64,000 nt of DNA from Galaxea fascicularis (GCA_948470475.1 OX419346.1:6496684-6560683); one strand, 5' to 3'. Shown: positions 31,901 through 43,283, numbered from the stretch's first letter. The notes: generated by a model not told the origin, from the letters alone. Translations and numbers: made by a program.

Positions 31901-34900
31901 TCTTAGCAAACATTATTGTAGGGCCCATCTGATATTGGGTGTGTTTCATTGGACACCGGGTTGGGTGACACTGGGAGTCGTTGGCAGTTGTTCACGTGAG
32001 TTGTGGGTAAATCCAGTCCTTTGCGAGGGCAAACGAGCAAATTACAATTTCAAATTACCGTTCTACAATGGCTGTTTGCCCACGAAAAGGACTGGGTTTA
32101 CCCGTAATCCGCTTGGAAATTATCATTACCAAAATGATGTATTAGCACGGTGTTCAAACGAAACCAACATTTTAGGCCCAGTGTTGGCCAATGTGTTAGC
32201 GTCGTTTGTATCGGCATTATGTCGCCTTTCTAATATTTCTCTGTATGCGGAATTTTGCGGCCAAAAATTCACTTAACGTAATGAAAAATGAATTATTAGT
32301 AGTTTTCCAAAACGCAATATAGAAGGGCTTGAAAACTGACGATTGCCCACGTTTTGCATACAGCTGGTACTTCTCCGATTGTGGCCATTCTTAACCAAAG
32401 AAACATTTCGACAAAGTTTCTATGCACTACAACAACGTGTTTAAGTGAATTTGGCCCTTTTCATCGTCATTTGCTGAAACATGAGTGCCCTTGAGATTTG
32501 AAAAGGGTTAGATCAATAATGGCAATACTGATGAATTGAAATGGTTAAGTTTGCTATATGACACTTACCAGGTAGATAAGGGTGGCAAACAAAGCTAAAT
32601 AGGATAATTCCCCAGGCCACAGGAAAACCCTGTAGAGTTGTCACGCCAAGTTTGAAATCCCAATCGTAGCGCTTTGTCACGCCATAACCAATCACCGATG
32701 CAAAAACCATAACGAGTGCGACGACACTAAACATGCTGAGCCACGAGATGCGCTTAAGCTGGTTTAAGAACACACAGGGGAGGAGAAGGCAGCCTGCAAT
32801 AATCGTCCACACAGAATAAGAGAGTGCATGATGTTCGAACAAGTCGTTGAAAAAATCCGCTACCAGGAGAAGGTAAAGCACGCATGCGCAGGCGAGTTGC
32901 ATCACTTGTGCAGCGTAGACGATGACTGATCCGTACTTTTGCCAGCAGGCCTGACCTGGAGCGAGAAAATGAAATCACATAGGGAACAGGGAGGATAGCA
33001 TATCACCGTATTTTCGCTATTTAGTTTCCCGCATATGTTTAACCCCACCCACCCACTTCTTCCTTCTAATAAGTCCCCAGTATGAGACGAGAAAAATTTA
33101 ATAAAGTCGTCTATTTCCCTTTTAGTTTCCCCTTCCCCCATGGGTGGCATCGTTCGTCAATACGCGGCGGATATTTTCTGGTTTCGAAATACTAACCCCA
33201 ACAAAAATTTATAACAGAGAAATGCCCATTTCATTCACTGAACAGTTGAATCACAATGTACTATACATTGCCGCCGGCTAAGTGTCTTGTATTTTGATAA
33301 CATTTCCCCTTATGTAATGTTCATGAGTCAGCAGCTTTTCTTTCTTCTTCTGGAGTTTAACCGGAATTTGTGATTAAGTATTTCTAAAGATGGTGAAAAT
33401 TAATTAAGCCCCCCAGTCTCTAATAAGCCCCCCCACCCTCCCCCCCCCGCTTCTAAGAAGCCCCCAGTTAAGAAAGACGGAAAAAAAATAAGCTCCAGAG
33501 AGCTAAATAGAGGAAATACGTTAATGTCTTAAAACTAACAATATTACTGATAAGCACCAATGAACAAACTTACCGATCGCTGCGTAACTATTCCTCAATC
33601 GAACACGCCGCATGTCTTGCTCGTTAAACGGCTTCTCATACAAACACTCGATAATGAGTTTGCCAGTGTAGTTTGTGATTAATGAAATGATGACAATAGC
33701 AACCAGTGACATATATCCACCCTGCATCACAGCAAACGGAACACCAAGAGTACCTGTGCCTGCATGAATATGATGTGAACGAAGAGAAGCACGACTTAAA
33801 ACAAGTAGATTAGCATCAGCTACCTGCGGGTCGGCTAATTTTATTTATTTATTTTTTATAATATGTGAAAAATAAATTGGTAAATTGGTAATTGGTAGTC
33901 AATCAATCAATCCATCAATCAATCAATCAATCAATTAATCAGTCAACAGAATTTTTTCATGTTACCCAATTCAAAATGCCTTTACAGACCATGCGGGAGG
34001 TGCGCTAAATGCCAGGACAAGGACAATCTACCCCTATTTTTTTTTCCTGTATCAGTGTAATAAATGCCAGCAATTAATAGGGTTTCTAAGCAAAACATCA
34101 GTTCTGCACATTCATCAACATTTTTTTTGGTACATTTCGCCATTACTTCACGTTTTATGGGAGACGCAAACACCCGACGAGATTGTTTTCTTTTTTCTTT
34201 TGATTTTCGTTTTAAGAACGGATTCTTAGAATTTGACGGCAAACCAAGGATTCGCCTGGCAATTAAGTGAGTTGGAAGAATCGTGATGAAGTTTGAGTTT
34301 AATGTTAATGTTTTGACTGGAACGTAAGTTTTGAATTCAAGAACGCACCCTTTAGTATTTTTAAACGTTAAAACGCTCACCACGTGATCATAAGGCAACC
34401 AATTAAGGCCTGCGTTAAGGTTAAACAAACACGTGATGTAAAGCAATTGTGGGTGCTTTTTCTCGATGTCATGGTCTTTGGCCGATCTCAAGACTTGTCA
34501 AAACTTTAAATAATAAAATGAATTTTTTTTCTCCTCAGAAACGATAAGGACTCATAAAGTGATCATGAATTTGAACTTGCGTGCGTTTTAAATTGCATAT
34601 TAACGGATGATTACAACGTTAGCCATACACTCCTTACTAAACTAAAAAGTTGTGTAGTAAAGTGAAATTCTATAGCAAAGAAAACTGAAGAACAGATGTC
34701 CTTAATCGTAAAGATAATTACGAAAAAGGAGAACATCACTGACTTCATTGGTTTACAATACCGTCCGAGTTTCTTTTTCTCTCTCCCTCTCTCTCTCTTT
34801 TTTTTTTATTTGAGTTAGTCCTGATTTTATTCCTTACAGCAGCTGGAGTCCGCTGAAAACAAGTAGGTGGATTTCCATGCATTCATCAAAAAACAAACTT

Positions 34901-36727
34901 CATTAACTTTTCCTTGTTTTAACTCATGGCGGAGGAAAGCCATTCAAAAGCCTTACATTACAATGCATTGCTTTCAATCTTCACTTACGTTTAGGTGAAC
35001 TAATTAAAATGAACGATTTCAAAATCAACAACCGATCACTTCTTTCACCTATTGCCCGTTGCTTTTATTTCAGAAAAGGAAGTTTTAATTCTTCCAACTT
35101 TGATATGAAAGGTTGTGATCTCGATTTAAGCTCTGTTGTGGTGATAACAGGTGGAAAAATTAACTCCAAAACACATCATCTTCGTTAATATTTAATTAGC
35201 GTAAGTCTCTGCCTTTCAAAATTCAGATTTCTTTTAAATGGCTCCAATGGAATTAGTAATATTACATTTCATGAATGCTCCGGAATTTCGTCTTGGCCAG
35301 GTAACAAGTACAAACAAGACAAAAAAAATTAATTCGTTAGTTCTCATTGAACTGTTAAGGCATCGTACTGACGTAGATATTAATATAAGTAACCACGTGA
35401 GTTGAACCAAAGCTTTAATGTTCAAGTAATTTAGTTGGTTCAACGTATTATTTATTCAACACCTTTTTTTCTCGTTAAAACAAAAACACAGAAAATGCAG
35501 TTAAGAAAATCAGTGGAATATAAATGGTTCGTCACAAAAGAGGTGCAAAAGAATGAAATCACTGGCGGTGAATTTTAATCATAAATAAAATATACAAACA
35601 CGAGTTAATTAAACCTTGCTGAATAATTTCTATAGCAGAGTTCGCATTATTTTGAATTCTATTCTACGCTTTGTGCTCGAGAGGTAATTGAAAGGAATAA
35701 TTCACACTTTATTAAATCGTTGATGCAACACGAATATATATTCATCTCACTCGACAAAAAAGGTACAATTTGGAAAACATCGAGTTCGCCTGAATTAAAA
35801 TTTGCCACAAACTAGAATCTCTAAAATATCGTTTACAAATGAAAAATCGGTTTCTTAAAATTGTGTGTTTGAAAATGTAGCATCAGAACCTCTTAGAAAG
35901 GCCAGAAAAACCTTTAGAATGAAATAAAGCTAAAGTTCCTTTCCTTTTTAACTATTGTTACGATAAAAAGAAACTGAAAGTTGTGTTCAGAAATAAAATC
36001 TACTCAGACTCAAGCTAACGCTTGAAAGGTAAAGCTGTCTAGTAGATTCATCGCATTTGTTGTTATAAAGCTCATGTATTTTCGCTACTTGAATTTTATG
36101 CAATTAAAATTTGAAAATAATGACTACCAATAATCTTTAGTCCACTTTCATTCCTGTAAGAAAAGTAAGTTTTCTGTCATTTACAAAGTCAGATCTCAAA
36201 GATATAATTTTGCGCCAATAAACAGGGACATATTCTTGATCAAATGCCATGACTTTATTCGGCTGCAGGTTTCAGTACCAAGCATTAAATACAAATTGTG
36301 TTTGTCTAATACAGGCGCGAAAGACTTGCTGTTGATAATGTTCAAGTAAAATGCTTTTATGTCCTTGGAAAACTAAAACATTGCTTGAAATAAAACCTTT
36401 AGACCTAGTTAGAATTAGTCACTGGCTTTATTACTATTACTATGAGAGAATATAATCATTTGACTTACCTTGAATCAAATTCAAAATATTCCATGCCGCT
36501 TGCAAGGCTGAGGTTTTCTCCGATTTTTTCTCAGTCTGTTGAGCCTCTTCCTCGCCATGATTACTTTTTTTCTGCATTTCCTGGCTTGGGTAAACTATGC
36601 CATCTTCATCGCTGTCATATTGATTTTCAACGTGAAGATATCCCTGACTTTCTTTGCGAGCGACGTTTCTCTTTTCGGAGAAAAACGAATAGGCTTTTTT
36701 AGCAAGACCCTTTACTGTGTTAGCCAT
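28297..36727 (-). CDS. SLC32-family vesicular inhibitory amino acid transporter-like protein; complete, 4 exons
   Basis: Minus-strand exons: 36727-36469, 33759-33574, 32955-32569, 28892-28297. All GT-AG, 1428 nt, 475 aa (vertebrate VIAAT is about 525 aa). SLC32 proteins use the proton gradient to load GABA/glycine into synaptic vesicles. Shown by: a hydrophilic N-terminus of about 75 residues rich in Glu/Lys, then ALQAAWNILNLIQG/TGTLGVPFAVMQGGY, the conserved entry to TM1 of this transporter family; NYTGKLIIECLYEKP; GQACWQKYGSVIVYAAQVMQ; WTIIAGCLLLPCVFLNQLKR; GIEETMERPEEFNSVMNYSF, matching the VIAAT SLEGNM...EFxxMMNW region; and several later membrane segments. The ATG at 36727 has a near-ideal ACCACCATGG context, and no upstream in-frame ATG was found, so it is preferred over the upstream TTG. 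It could be VIAAT itself or one of the expanded cnidarian paralogues; substrate cannot be read from sequence. It converges on DNM1L and diverges from CDK20. Confidence 0.9.
28955..29433 (-). repeat. tRNA-derived SINE with (ATT)n tail
   Basis: On the minus strand: TGGCTCAGTTGGTAG (A-box; + 29408-29422) and GGTTCAAGCCCC (B-box; + 29367-29378). A long non-tRNA body ends in AAAGCGCTATATAAATCC and a (TTA)n microsatellite (28959-28996). Head, body and microsatellite tail are all present, so it looks nearly full length (about 480 bp). It lies just outside the 5' side of SLC32 exon 4, in its last intron, in sense orientation to the gene. Confidence 0.8.
29580..30195 (-). pseudogene. LINE reverse transcriptase C-terminal fragment
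   Basis: The minus frame holds TKYLGVTITNDLRWNRHVAN, KANQMLGLLRRNLSACDPAL, SLVRPLIEYASCAWDPHTEQ, IQRRAARFVLSDY and a degraded TNYFVQ...NNLPQSIIDLSTS end. These are the standard post-RT ORF2 motifs of CR1/L2-like LINEs. A frameshift near 29690 and loss of the catalytic domain make it dead. In SLC32 intron 3, same strand as the gene. Confidence 0.85.
30418..30925. mobile_element. GGGCCTYTTCATAT-family MITE, long copy
   Basis: It starts GGGCCTTTTCATATAATC then CTCGGTTAACCGGGCTGGCT, and ends with the inverted GGTCAACCAGGCTCATTTAA AGAGGCGC. The middle has further GAGATCTCGG/ACCGAGAT words. Related copies are at 38662-38822 and 38862-39075. SLC32 intron 3. Confidence 0.7.
30926..31143. repeat. Inverted-repeat element built on CAGCCCGG
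   Basis: GATTACATGACGACTTTCAG then CCCGGGGCTGAA at about 30936-30968 is mirrored by TTCAGCCCGGGCTGAAACTC then GCCATGTAATCCGTC at about 31105-31137. It directly adjoins the 30418 element, so two elements lie end to end. Confidence 0.65.
31328..31788 (+). pseudogene. RTE-like LINE C-terminal remnant
   Basis: The frames include GSYVYLGKTLTQ, EIRRRIALGWVAFSK, KASIKIKRKIQDEYI, ETWALDNYPMTEKI, QRKMERRNALDITLCDRRKR, WIRQETGVSDIVNVIRMAKH and RWAGHIARLSNNRWT. This order (YLG.., EI.RRI..AW.AF, ..ETW.L.., RAMER.MLGITL.DR.RN..IR, W.WAGH..R..D.RW) is the C-terminal portion of RTE/BovB-type 'endonuclease-reverse transcriptase' LINEs. Several frameshifts and stops. In SLC32 intron 3, antisense to the gene. 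Confidence 0.8.
31800..32568. other. Part of SLC32 intron 3, nothing recognised
   Basis: There is a pair of inverted words around 31995-32110 (GTGGGTAAATCCAGTCCTTT and AAAGGACTGGGTTTACCC) enclosing about 80 bp, which suggests another decayed inverted-repeat element. No coding evidence. Confidence 0.4.
33899..33943. repeat. (AATC)n simple repeat
   Basis: Tandem ATCA units in SLC32 intron 1, about 140 bp upstream of exon 2. Low complexity only. Confidence 0.85.
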
Positions 36728-36944
36728 GGTGGTGGCTGTGTCATCAAGTTCCAAGAGCTCGATCTTTCACAGTCGAATTTTGCTTAGTGGAATGACTAAG
36801 TGAGCGCGAAACGACTCTGAGAAAAGGGCGGCAAGTTTCGTATCTGCCCGTTACCCTGGTAAGTACTTATTTATTCACGGTGACGTCACAGACGCTTTTT
36901 CTCTTAACCAGACTGTACAATGAGAAACAATGGGCTACTTTAGA

Positions 36945-37300
36945 AATATCAAAGTTCAGCTTGACAGCGAGGCCCACAGGACAAAAACAATAGAAACGAC
37001 TTGCAAGAAGTGTGAAAGATGTTTAACATATCTTTTATTTATTTTAAATTGTTTTTTTTTTTTTTTGTCAGGGTTCTCAATACATTTTTTAAGTAGAAGG
37101 TGATCACTGATAAAGTAGTAAGCTCTTCGGCAAAGCCAGAAGAAACGAAGAAAAAGAAAAGAAAAGCGATTTAAACACATAGTCAGTGGCTATAAATCAT
37201 AAAGTAAGCGGCGCGGATCAATCGCCGGGTGCGGCCTTCTAGTGACAACCCTGGTTTATGTCCTCTGGGCCCACTATCAAGCTGAATTTTGACTGATACT
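36945..37300. mobile_element. Decayed MITE upstream of the SLC32 gene
   Basis: AAAGTTCAGCTTGACAGCGA then GGCCCACAGGACAAA (about 36950-36987) is mirrored by TTTATGTCCTCTGGGCCCAC then TATCAAGCTGAATTTTGA (about 37255-37292). A T-run lies in the middle. A weaker relative appears at 14590-14770 in DNM1L intron 14 (CAGACTGGCAGGGAGGCCAA). It is about 220 bp upstream of the SLC32 start codon. Confidence 0.6.
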
Positions 37301-37696
37301 GTACAATCGTTATTAAGTTCACGCATCTGAACACTTTCTTCAAATGACTTTTATGCCAATCACACCTTTGTCTGGGCAACTTACGCTGTAGGCTAGGGCG
37401 GACGTGATCTGCGTTTCTTTACTTAGAGTAATGCAACAAAAGGGGTTTACATCGGTGTAAGAACCTGATGAGGTTTTCTTTGTCTTGTGAGCTGTTGTTT
37501 TGCCGTAGGCTGTTTTTTCCCTGGGGTTTTTTCCAACCTTGCTCTGTCTTTGTTGTGCGTCATTAGCGAGCTTAAAAGGCTCTTACACTGAGGTTGAGCC
37601 AACAAAAGCGGATTAGGTTAACGCTTAAATATTTTGAGATATAACTAGTTAATTACCTTACGGTTTCGATTGTTCCAGCGTAAGAAAACCGAAATG

Positions 37697-38660
37697 GTTT
37701 CAACTAATGTCTGTGCCGACAATTTGGCGCACAGCGTCAGGTCATTCTTTTATGGAGGTCTCCGAGCTCGGGCATTAAAAGATTTAATGCATCTTCCATT
37801 GTTTTTAGTTACTGAAGTGGAAAAGAAGTGCAATAACGACCTCCTGTTCCAACACTAAAAACACACAGTTAAAACACTTTATTTAAAAATTTGGCGGGAT
37901 TCAATAGAACAAGTTGTTCACGAGTTTGAACTGAAGTCTGTGCCGACAACTACTAATTAAAACTAAGTATCTTGTTACGCAAGCCGATACACCCAGAGTA
38001 TTCCTGGCCGAGTTGTCGCCACTGAGACGTCTGATGAAGCCATTTGGGATTTTTACATTGGAACAATGGAGACTCAGGTTAATTAACTAATTATCTAAAA
38101 TATTTGAACGTTAACTAATCCGCCTTTGTTTTATTACTCCAAGAAAAGAAACGGAGATGAGATCTGACGTCCGCCCTGGGCTACAGCGCAAATCGTCCAG
38201 GCAAAGTTTGACTTTTAAGTCTTTTAAGAAGGCCTCGGACCTCCGGCATTATGCTATATTTACAAACCAGTGACTAGCGTGACTATCAGGTTAGCGAAGT
38301 AACTTAAAATGAAAATAATTATCTTGTTTTGCAGGCCGATACACCTTGAATATCCTGGCCGCATTAAGTTACCTGACTAACCTGATATTCACCGCAGCCA
38401 TTGGTTGTAATTACTGAATAATATCCGAGCTCCGAAGCTTTCTTAAAAATAATAACCAGCACGTTGCGGGAAGTCATTATTTTAAGTCTCTGAGCTCGAG
38501 AATTATCCGTCTTAATGCACCTTTCAAGTAGAAAGGAGCTACAACAGTCGTTACAATAATGGCCCCCTGTTCCACCTCAATGAGTAGTAGCTTGATTATT
38601 GAAAATAATGATCTGTTCAAAACAATGCAAAAGTGCATTCATCACAGTTAAAACACTTTT
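37697..38660. repeat. Two diverged copies of a ~200-bp module plus a second duplicated word block
   Basis: 37740-37880 (GAGGTCTCCGAGCTCGGGCA ... CTCCTGTTCCAACACT ... CACAGTTAAAACACTTTA) resembles 38480-38660 (AGTCTCTGAGCTCGAGAATT ... CCCCTGTTCCACCTCA ... CACAGTTAAAACACTTTT). Between them, CTTGTTACGCAAGCCGATAC (37970) resembles CTTGTTTTGCAGGCCGATAC (38323). Direct-repeat structure, intergenic, class unknown. Confidence 0.55.
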
Positions 38661-38661
38661 A

Positions 38662-38822
38662 GGGCCTCTTCATATGATCCCCAGTAAACTGGGCTGGCTC
38701 GGTTACCGAGATGAAATTGGTTTCTGTTCATATGGCGACTTTAAGCCTGCTTTCCGAGAGTGAAAATTTTGAGAAATTGGTGACACGTCCGTCCGGTCAA
38801 CCGGGCTCATATGAAGAGACCC
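38662..38822. mobile_element. GGGCCTCTTCATAT-family MITE, short copy
   Basis: Starts GGGCCTCTTCATATGATCCC and ends CCGGGCTCATATGAAGAGAC CC, inverted copies of one another. The core matches the 30418 element (GAAATTGGTTTCTGTTCATA TGGCGACTTT). 161 bp, probably an internal-deletion derivative. Confidence 0.75.
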
Positions 38823-38861
38823 CAAGTTTATTAATTTGGCGGAATTAACTTGAATATTAAA

Positions 38862-39075
38862 GGGCCTCTTCATATGAGCCCTGTTGACCGGGCTGACCCG
38901 GTTCCGTGATCTCGGCACATTCCTTGATCCCTTTAAAAAAAACCCGACGTGTTCACATGAACGGCCAGTGGTCTGGCTCGGTTGCCGAGATCTCGATTTT
39001 CCCAACCGGGATCTCGGGAACCGGGCCGGAAATTTTTGCCATATGAACACTCCAGCCTGATTACCGGGAGGAAAG
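38862..39075. mobile_element. GGGCCTCTTCATAT-family MITE, one-ended copy
   Basis: It has the same left end (GGGCCTCTTCATATGAGCCC) and internal GGTTGCCGAGATCTCGATTT and ACCGGGATCTCGGGAACCGG words, but no matching right end before the sequence becomes unrelated. It lies 40 bp from the previous copy. Confidence 0.6.
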
Positions 39076-39425
39076 TAATACAATCAGCATTGACATTACC
39101 GACATTTTATCTCTCTTTTTTTCCGAAAATGAAGTTCGGAATAGTTTCATTTGATAGTAACGTAACGTCAAAAAAAAAAAAATTGAGGCTGCTCACAGTC
39201 AAACCAGGTCAAGCGTACCCCTGTAGATGCCATTATATGAATCGAGTATTCGAAAATTGAATCCGTTGGTCGTGCAGAGAATGCTTTCATTTTAAAAATG
39301 ACAAATCAAAGTTCAAATCAAAATTTGGTTTCTGAAACAGGTGGTAAAGAAAGCTCATCACGAATTCTTTCAAGGTAAGGCTTATTTTATTTCTCTCAAC
39401 CATAGGCTATTGGTTTGCACTATAA

Positions 39426-39620
39426 TGCACCTGTCAACGCTATGCCCGAACGGGGGGAATCACGGGATGAGGTGGGGACTTAAAACGTCCGTGCGCGCCC
39501 CACGTGGGGAATTTTAGCAAACTTTGAGCATAAATTTGGCCCCGGAAGTTTTGAACAAAGTCCCCACCCTATCCCGTGGTCCCCCCCCCCCTTAATTCGG
39601 CCATAACATTGATAGGTGCA
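39426..39620. repeat. 195-bp palindromic element with C-run
   Basis: TGCACCTGTCAACGCTATGC, CGAACGGGGGGAATCACGGG and AGGTGGGGACTT on the left are mirrored by AAGTCCCCACCCTATCCCGT, GGTCCCCCCCCCCCTTAATT CGG and ACATTGATAGGTGCA on the right. Intergenic. Confidence 0.75.
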
Positions 39621-39630
39621 TAACACATCA

Positions 39631-41723
39631 CATCATAGATCACACTTACCACGGGCAAAAGCAGTCAAAGTTCCGCGCCACTGAAGACGGCTAACCATCT
39701 TTCGGTGCAAATCATGAGAAATCTGTGGTTTGGAAAATCTACGATTGCACTAGTCAAGAATTTCCCCTCTGATTGGTTTTTCAGGCTCATAGGTTCGGTC
39801 TTGCTTGGTTTCTTACAGCCATTTTGTAAACAAGCTACATTTTCCATATAAGGAACATCCCTTGTTCGTACAATCTACTTCTGTACGGACGCCATGAAAA
39901 TTCCACACGTAAACAAAAATCTACGCCTTTGTACTACCCCCTGAAACTTGAAGACTGTGGAGACTATTGAAACAAAAGCAATACTTACCACGGGAGGGAC
40001 AGGAGGAAAGTTTGATGAATAAATTAATCAGAATCGAGTGAGTGAGTGATCATATGAGTGAGTGATCGCCACAATACCCACACCGAAACCTCATGGCATG
40101 ACCACGTCATCCATGAGCTATATATAAGAGGCTAAGTAACACGTAAAACTACGGAAATATGTGCGTGCTAAGTGGAATCAATCGAAATAATATGTGAAAT
40201 TGTGTACTAACAATAAAAACAACTCGATTATGCGAAACAAAACCCTGGAAAAATATTAAATTAACAGTAATCATGATACCAATAGCAATAACGCACTATT
40301 GCGATCCCTATCATGATCACGGTCACGGTGACGATAGCAATCGGGATTGTTTGGGATTCAATCAGAGCTATACGATACCGGCTTAGCACTGTGCATACGT
40401 TTGCTATTTCGATGGACTTGTGAGCTCAGAACGCGGACGTCAATGAATGAATTTCCACGTTGCCTGAAAACGCAACGCAACGCAACAAGTTGTCAAAAAA
40501 AAAGCAACATTTGTGATAGTGATATTTGGCCTAAATTTTGTGTTAATTTATCTGTTTTCACAGCGTCAGATAATTTCAATCACGCTTGCATCATCTTTGA
40601 ATTGTCGCAGTTTTTCGAATTTTCCCTATAGAACCAACTTTCCAAAATCCAAAATTCTATTCGGGGATACATAAACAAGTCCCACACCGACGAATTTGTC
40701 GCTGAGGAGCAAGTCGTGATTCTCCTGCATCGAGCAAATTAAACGCGCATAGTGGTGCAGCTATGATTAATTTTGTCATGATATGACAAGTAAGGAGTCA
40801 TTGGAACTAAAGAAAAACATCGCATGTTTCATAATCTTTTGGCGGGAAAACAGACGGCAGACGCGACACGATGGTCTCAACCCAGACCTATTACATTGCC
40901 GTGTCGTTCACTTAGCCAATACTGCCCCATATGTCGCGTGGAATTCACTGCATGGAATGTCGAATATAAGGAGGTATAATGGAGCCTTACACATGCGTCG
41001 TGTATACGGAACGATATGCTGGTGTATAAGGATTTACTTACACAAGGATTGTATAAGGATCAGTATGCTTTCGTCTCTCATGTAGAGTGCGTGACGCGTG
41101 ACATGCTATGTTGATTTCCAGTACCGCAATATATGCTGGGACATGAGAGCCGAACCGCGTGCTAGTAGGTTGTTGAAAGAGTCTTGAAAAGTAAGGAGTT
41201 AGTACTTGTAATAAAGCGTTTCTTTCTAGCCTGTTTGGAGCTTGTAACCGTCTTGTACATGTGTGTAATGAAAACTATTACTTAACAGTACACAACGTGT
41301 AAGGCTACTTATACAAGCAGTTAAATATGACTTGAATGAAGCTTATAACTAGATATTTTAAATACTTCTGACCCTTATAAGCTACGTAACGCAATGTTTT
41401 CTGCAAAGTGCCAACAGTATTATCATGACTCAAGAGAGTACGGCTCATTACACCTTACCGTACACAATGTATACGAAAATCTTATACTATTGGTAGGTGT
41501 TTCGTATACTTAGTATAAGGACATCTATGATAAGTGAAGTTTTTCCGCACGCTAAGTGTAAGGACATTGTATGCTATTTGTACCTGATTCTTATTCTAAA
41601 TATAAGGACATCTTATATCAAACACAGCATAAAATCATGAATTTACGTATCTTCATCCAGTTGTGTGTAAAGATTTGTAAAGTAGACGTCTTTTCCATAC
41701 GCACAAATTCTATTGCTCCCAAA
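39631..41723. other. Intergenic, no gene; TATAAGGA-rich tract at 40962-41610
   Basis: No conserved frame or known element. Within 40962-41610 the octamer TATAAGGA occurs five times (near 40965, 41025, 41052, 41514 and 41602), with TGTAAGGACAT variants and many GTATAC/TTATAC words. It may be a decayed tandem array. The remainder shows nothing. Confidence 0.4.
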
Positions 41724-42368
41724 GGTCTGAAAACCTACGGAAGCTTCAAAGGGACATGGACTTTCTTCCTATAAATGAAAGTTTGTTTTTTGAAAATGAA
41801 AGTTGATGTTCTGAAAATAGAAGTTTGATGAGTTGAAATTTCGTCCCAGACCATGCGCTCCCCTTGCCTCATTGTTCATCAAGATGCATGACGGCCAAGT
41901 CTTGCAAAGAGGTATGAAGCTCTTGGTGTTTGTTTGTCTTGTGCATTAAAAATGAAATAAACAAACACCAAGAGCTTCATACCTCTTTGCAAGACTCCTT
42001 GATCGCTTTCACAGCACTGGCCGCCATGCATCTTGATGACCAATGAGGCAAGGGTAGCGCATAGTCTGAACCGAAATTTCAAAACCAAACTTCCATTTTC
42101 ACAACATTAACTTCCATTTTCAAAAAAAATCAAACTTCCATTTTCACAACTTTAACTTCCATTTCCTAAAAAATCAAACTTCCATTTTCAAAAAAAACAA
42201 ACTTCCACTTTCACAACATCAACCTTCATTTAAAAAAAATCGAACTTCCATTTTCACAACATCAACTTCCATTTTCACAAATTCAACCTCCATTTAAAAA
42301 AAAAAAAAAAAAAAAAAACTTCCGTTTAGGATGAAAGTCCATGTTCCTTTGAAACTTTCGTAGGGAAC
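41724..42368. mobile_element. Foldback-type element with a perfect 38-bp hairpin core
   Basis: Outer arms CTTCAAAGGGACATGGACTT TC (about 41744-41765) and GAAAGTCCATGTTCCTTTGA AAC (42333-42355) are inverted. Further in, TTGATGAGTTG...ATGCATCTTGATG words also mirror. At the centre 41898-41935 and 41959-41996 are perfect 38-bp inverted copies with a 23-bp loop. The right half carries a minisatellite (42088-42293). Confidence 0.8.
42088..42293. repeat. Minisatellite of AACTTCCATTTTCAAAA-like units
   Basis: About eight units of AACTTCCATTTTCA with AAAAAAATC or CAACAT spacers, followed by an A-run (about 42295-42318). The left half of the foldback element has a few complementary GAAAATGAAAGTT units, so the array was probably an arm that expanded on one side. 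Confidence 0.8.
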
Positions 42369-43283
42369 CGACGACTTTATACTCGTAAAACTTGTGTAAA
42401 AAATCTTCAAGTTACGTAAAGGATAATGTTGTTGGTTGTTGTGATTCGACACTTATAACTGAAAACTTTGTTGTGTGTAGTGAAATTTTAACTTCACTTA
42501 CTTTTCAATAATGATGTTTTAATTGTTTGCTGGCGGTTTTGCCGTAGCCAATTTAGGGACTTTACCTGCCTTTAACATTCTTTCCGTTTCTTTACACAGT
42601 GTTCTTTGCGGCTTTACGTGGTTTAATAACATTCCTCGCGCATCATCAGTTTTTACGCGTATTTAATTCTCTTTACGAATGCACAGCTTGTGTGCATGGA
42701 ACATTCAATTGAGGGTTGAAATGTTGAAATGTTGCTTCACATTTCAAAGAGTAAAACTATTCAGCTTGCAAACGTAATTAAAAAAAAAGTGAATCAGTGG
42801 TTCACATTCTTGTTTCTTGTTGAAGCCTTGAAGCATCAAAAACCAGGAAGAATGAATTGTGGTTTGTCTGTTTAGAAGAAAACGAAAGTGTGACCGGTTG
42901 AACGAGGCACTCCTGTTCGGCTGGTACTATCTTTGTCGGAAACAACCGATTTTGATCCTTCTGTAACTTCTGTAACGAGTCTTGCCAGTTCGGTTACGCA
43001 TCCGTCGATTTTTGATCACTCAGTTTAATTTCTTATAGTTGTCGTGGTCGTACTTTTAAAATGATAGGGACCGTATATTTTTCTGCCTAAGGCCGCTTAA
43101 TTGTATAACTGGACTGAGGACTGGAGGAGGACCATTGCCTCAAGTACTGAACTGTTGAAGATATTTTATTGTGAAACCTTTTTCCCCCTCCTCACCTACG
43201 TTTTGATTGAAGCTGGTAACTATGACGCTGAGGACAATGTCGGTTGCCACTCGGCCCCCTCGGCTTCTACCGGAAAGTTTATG
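42369..43283. other. Intergenic, nothing recognised
   Basis: No conserved frame, inverted repeat or SINE head visible on either strand. Confidence 0.5.

Noticed and set aside
33982..34491. 169-codon minus-strand open frame in SLC32 intron 1
   Set aside because: It opens at a TTG and has no early ATG; composition is unlike a conserved protein and no domain motif is seen. Probably a chance frame.
36728..36754. Upstream TTG extension of the SLC32 N-terminus
   Set aside because: The ATG at 36727 has an ACCACCATGG context and is the first ATG; non-ATG initiation is not needed.
37697..38660. CRISPR-like or regularly spaced array
   Set aside because: Only two diverged module copies and no regular repeat-spacer structure. 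There is no CRISPR array anywhere in the window, as expected for an animal genome.
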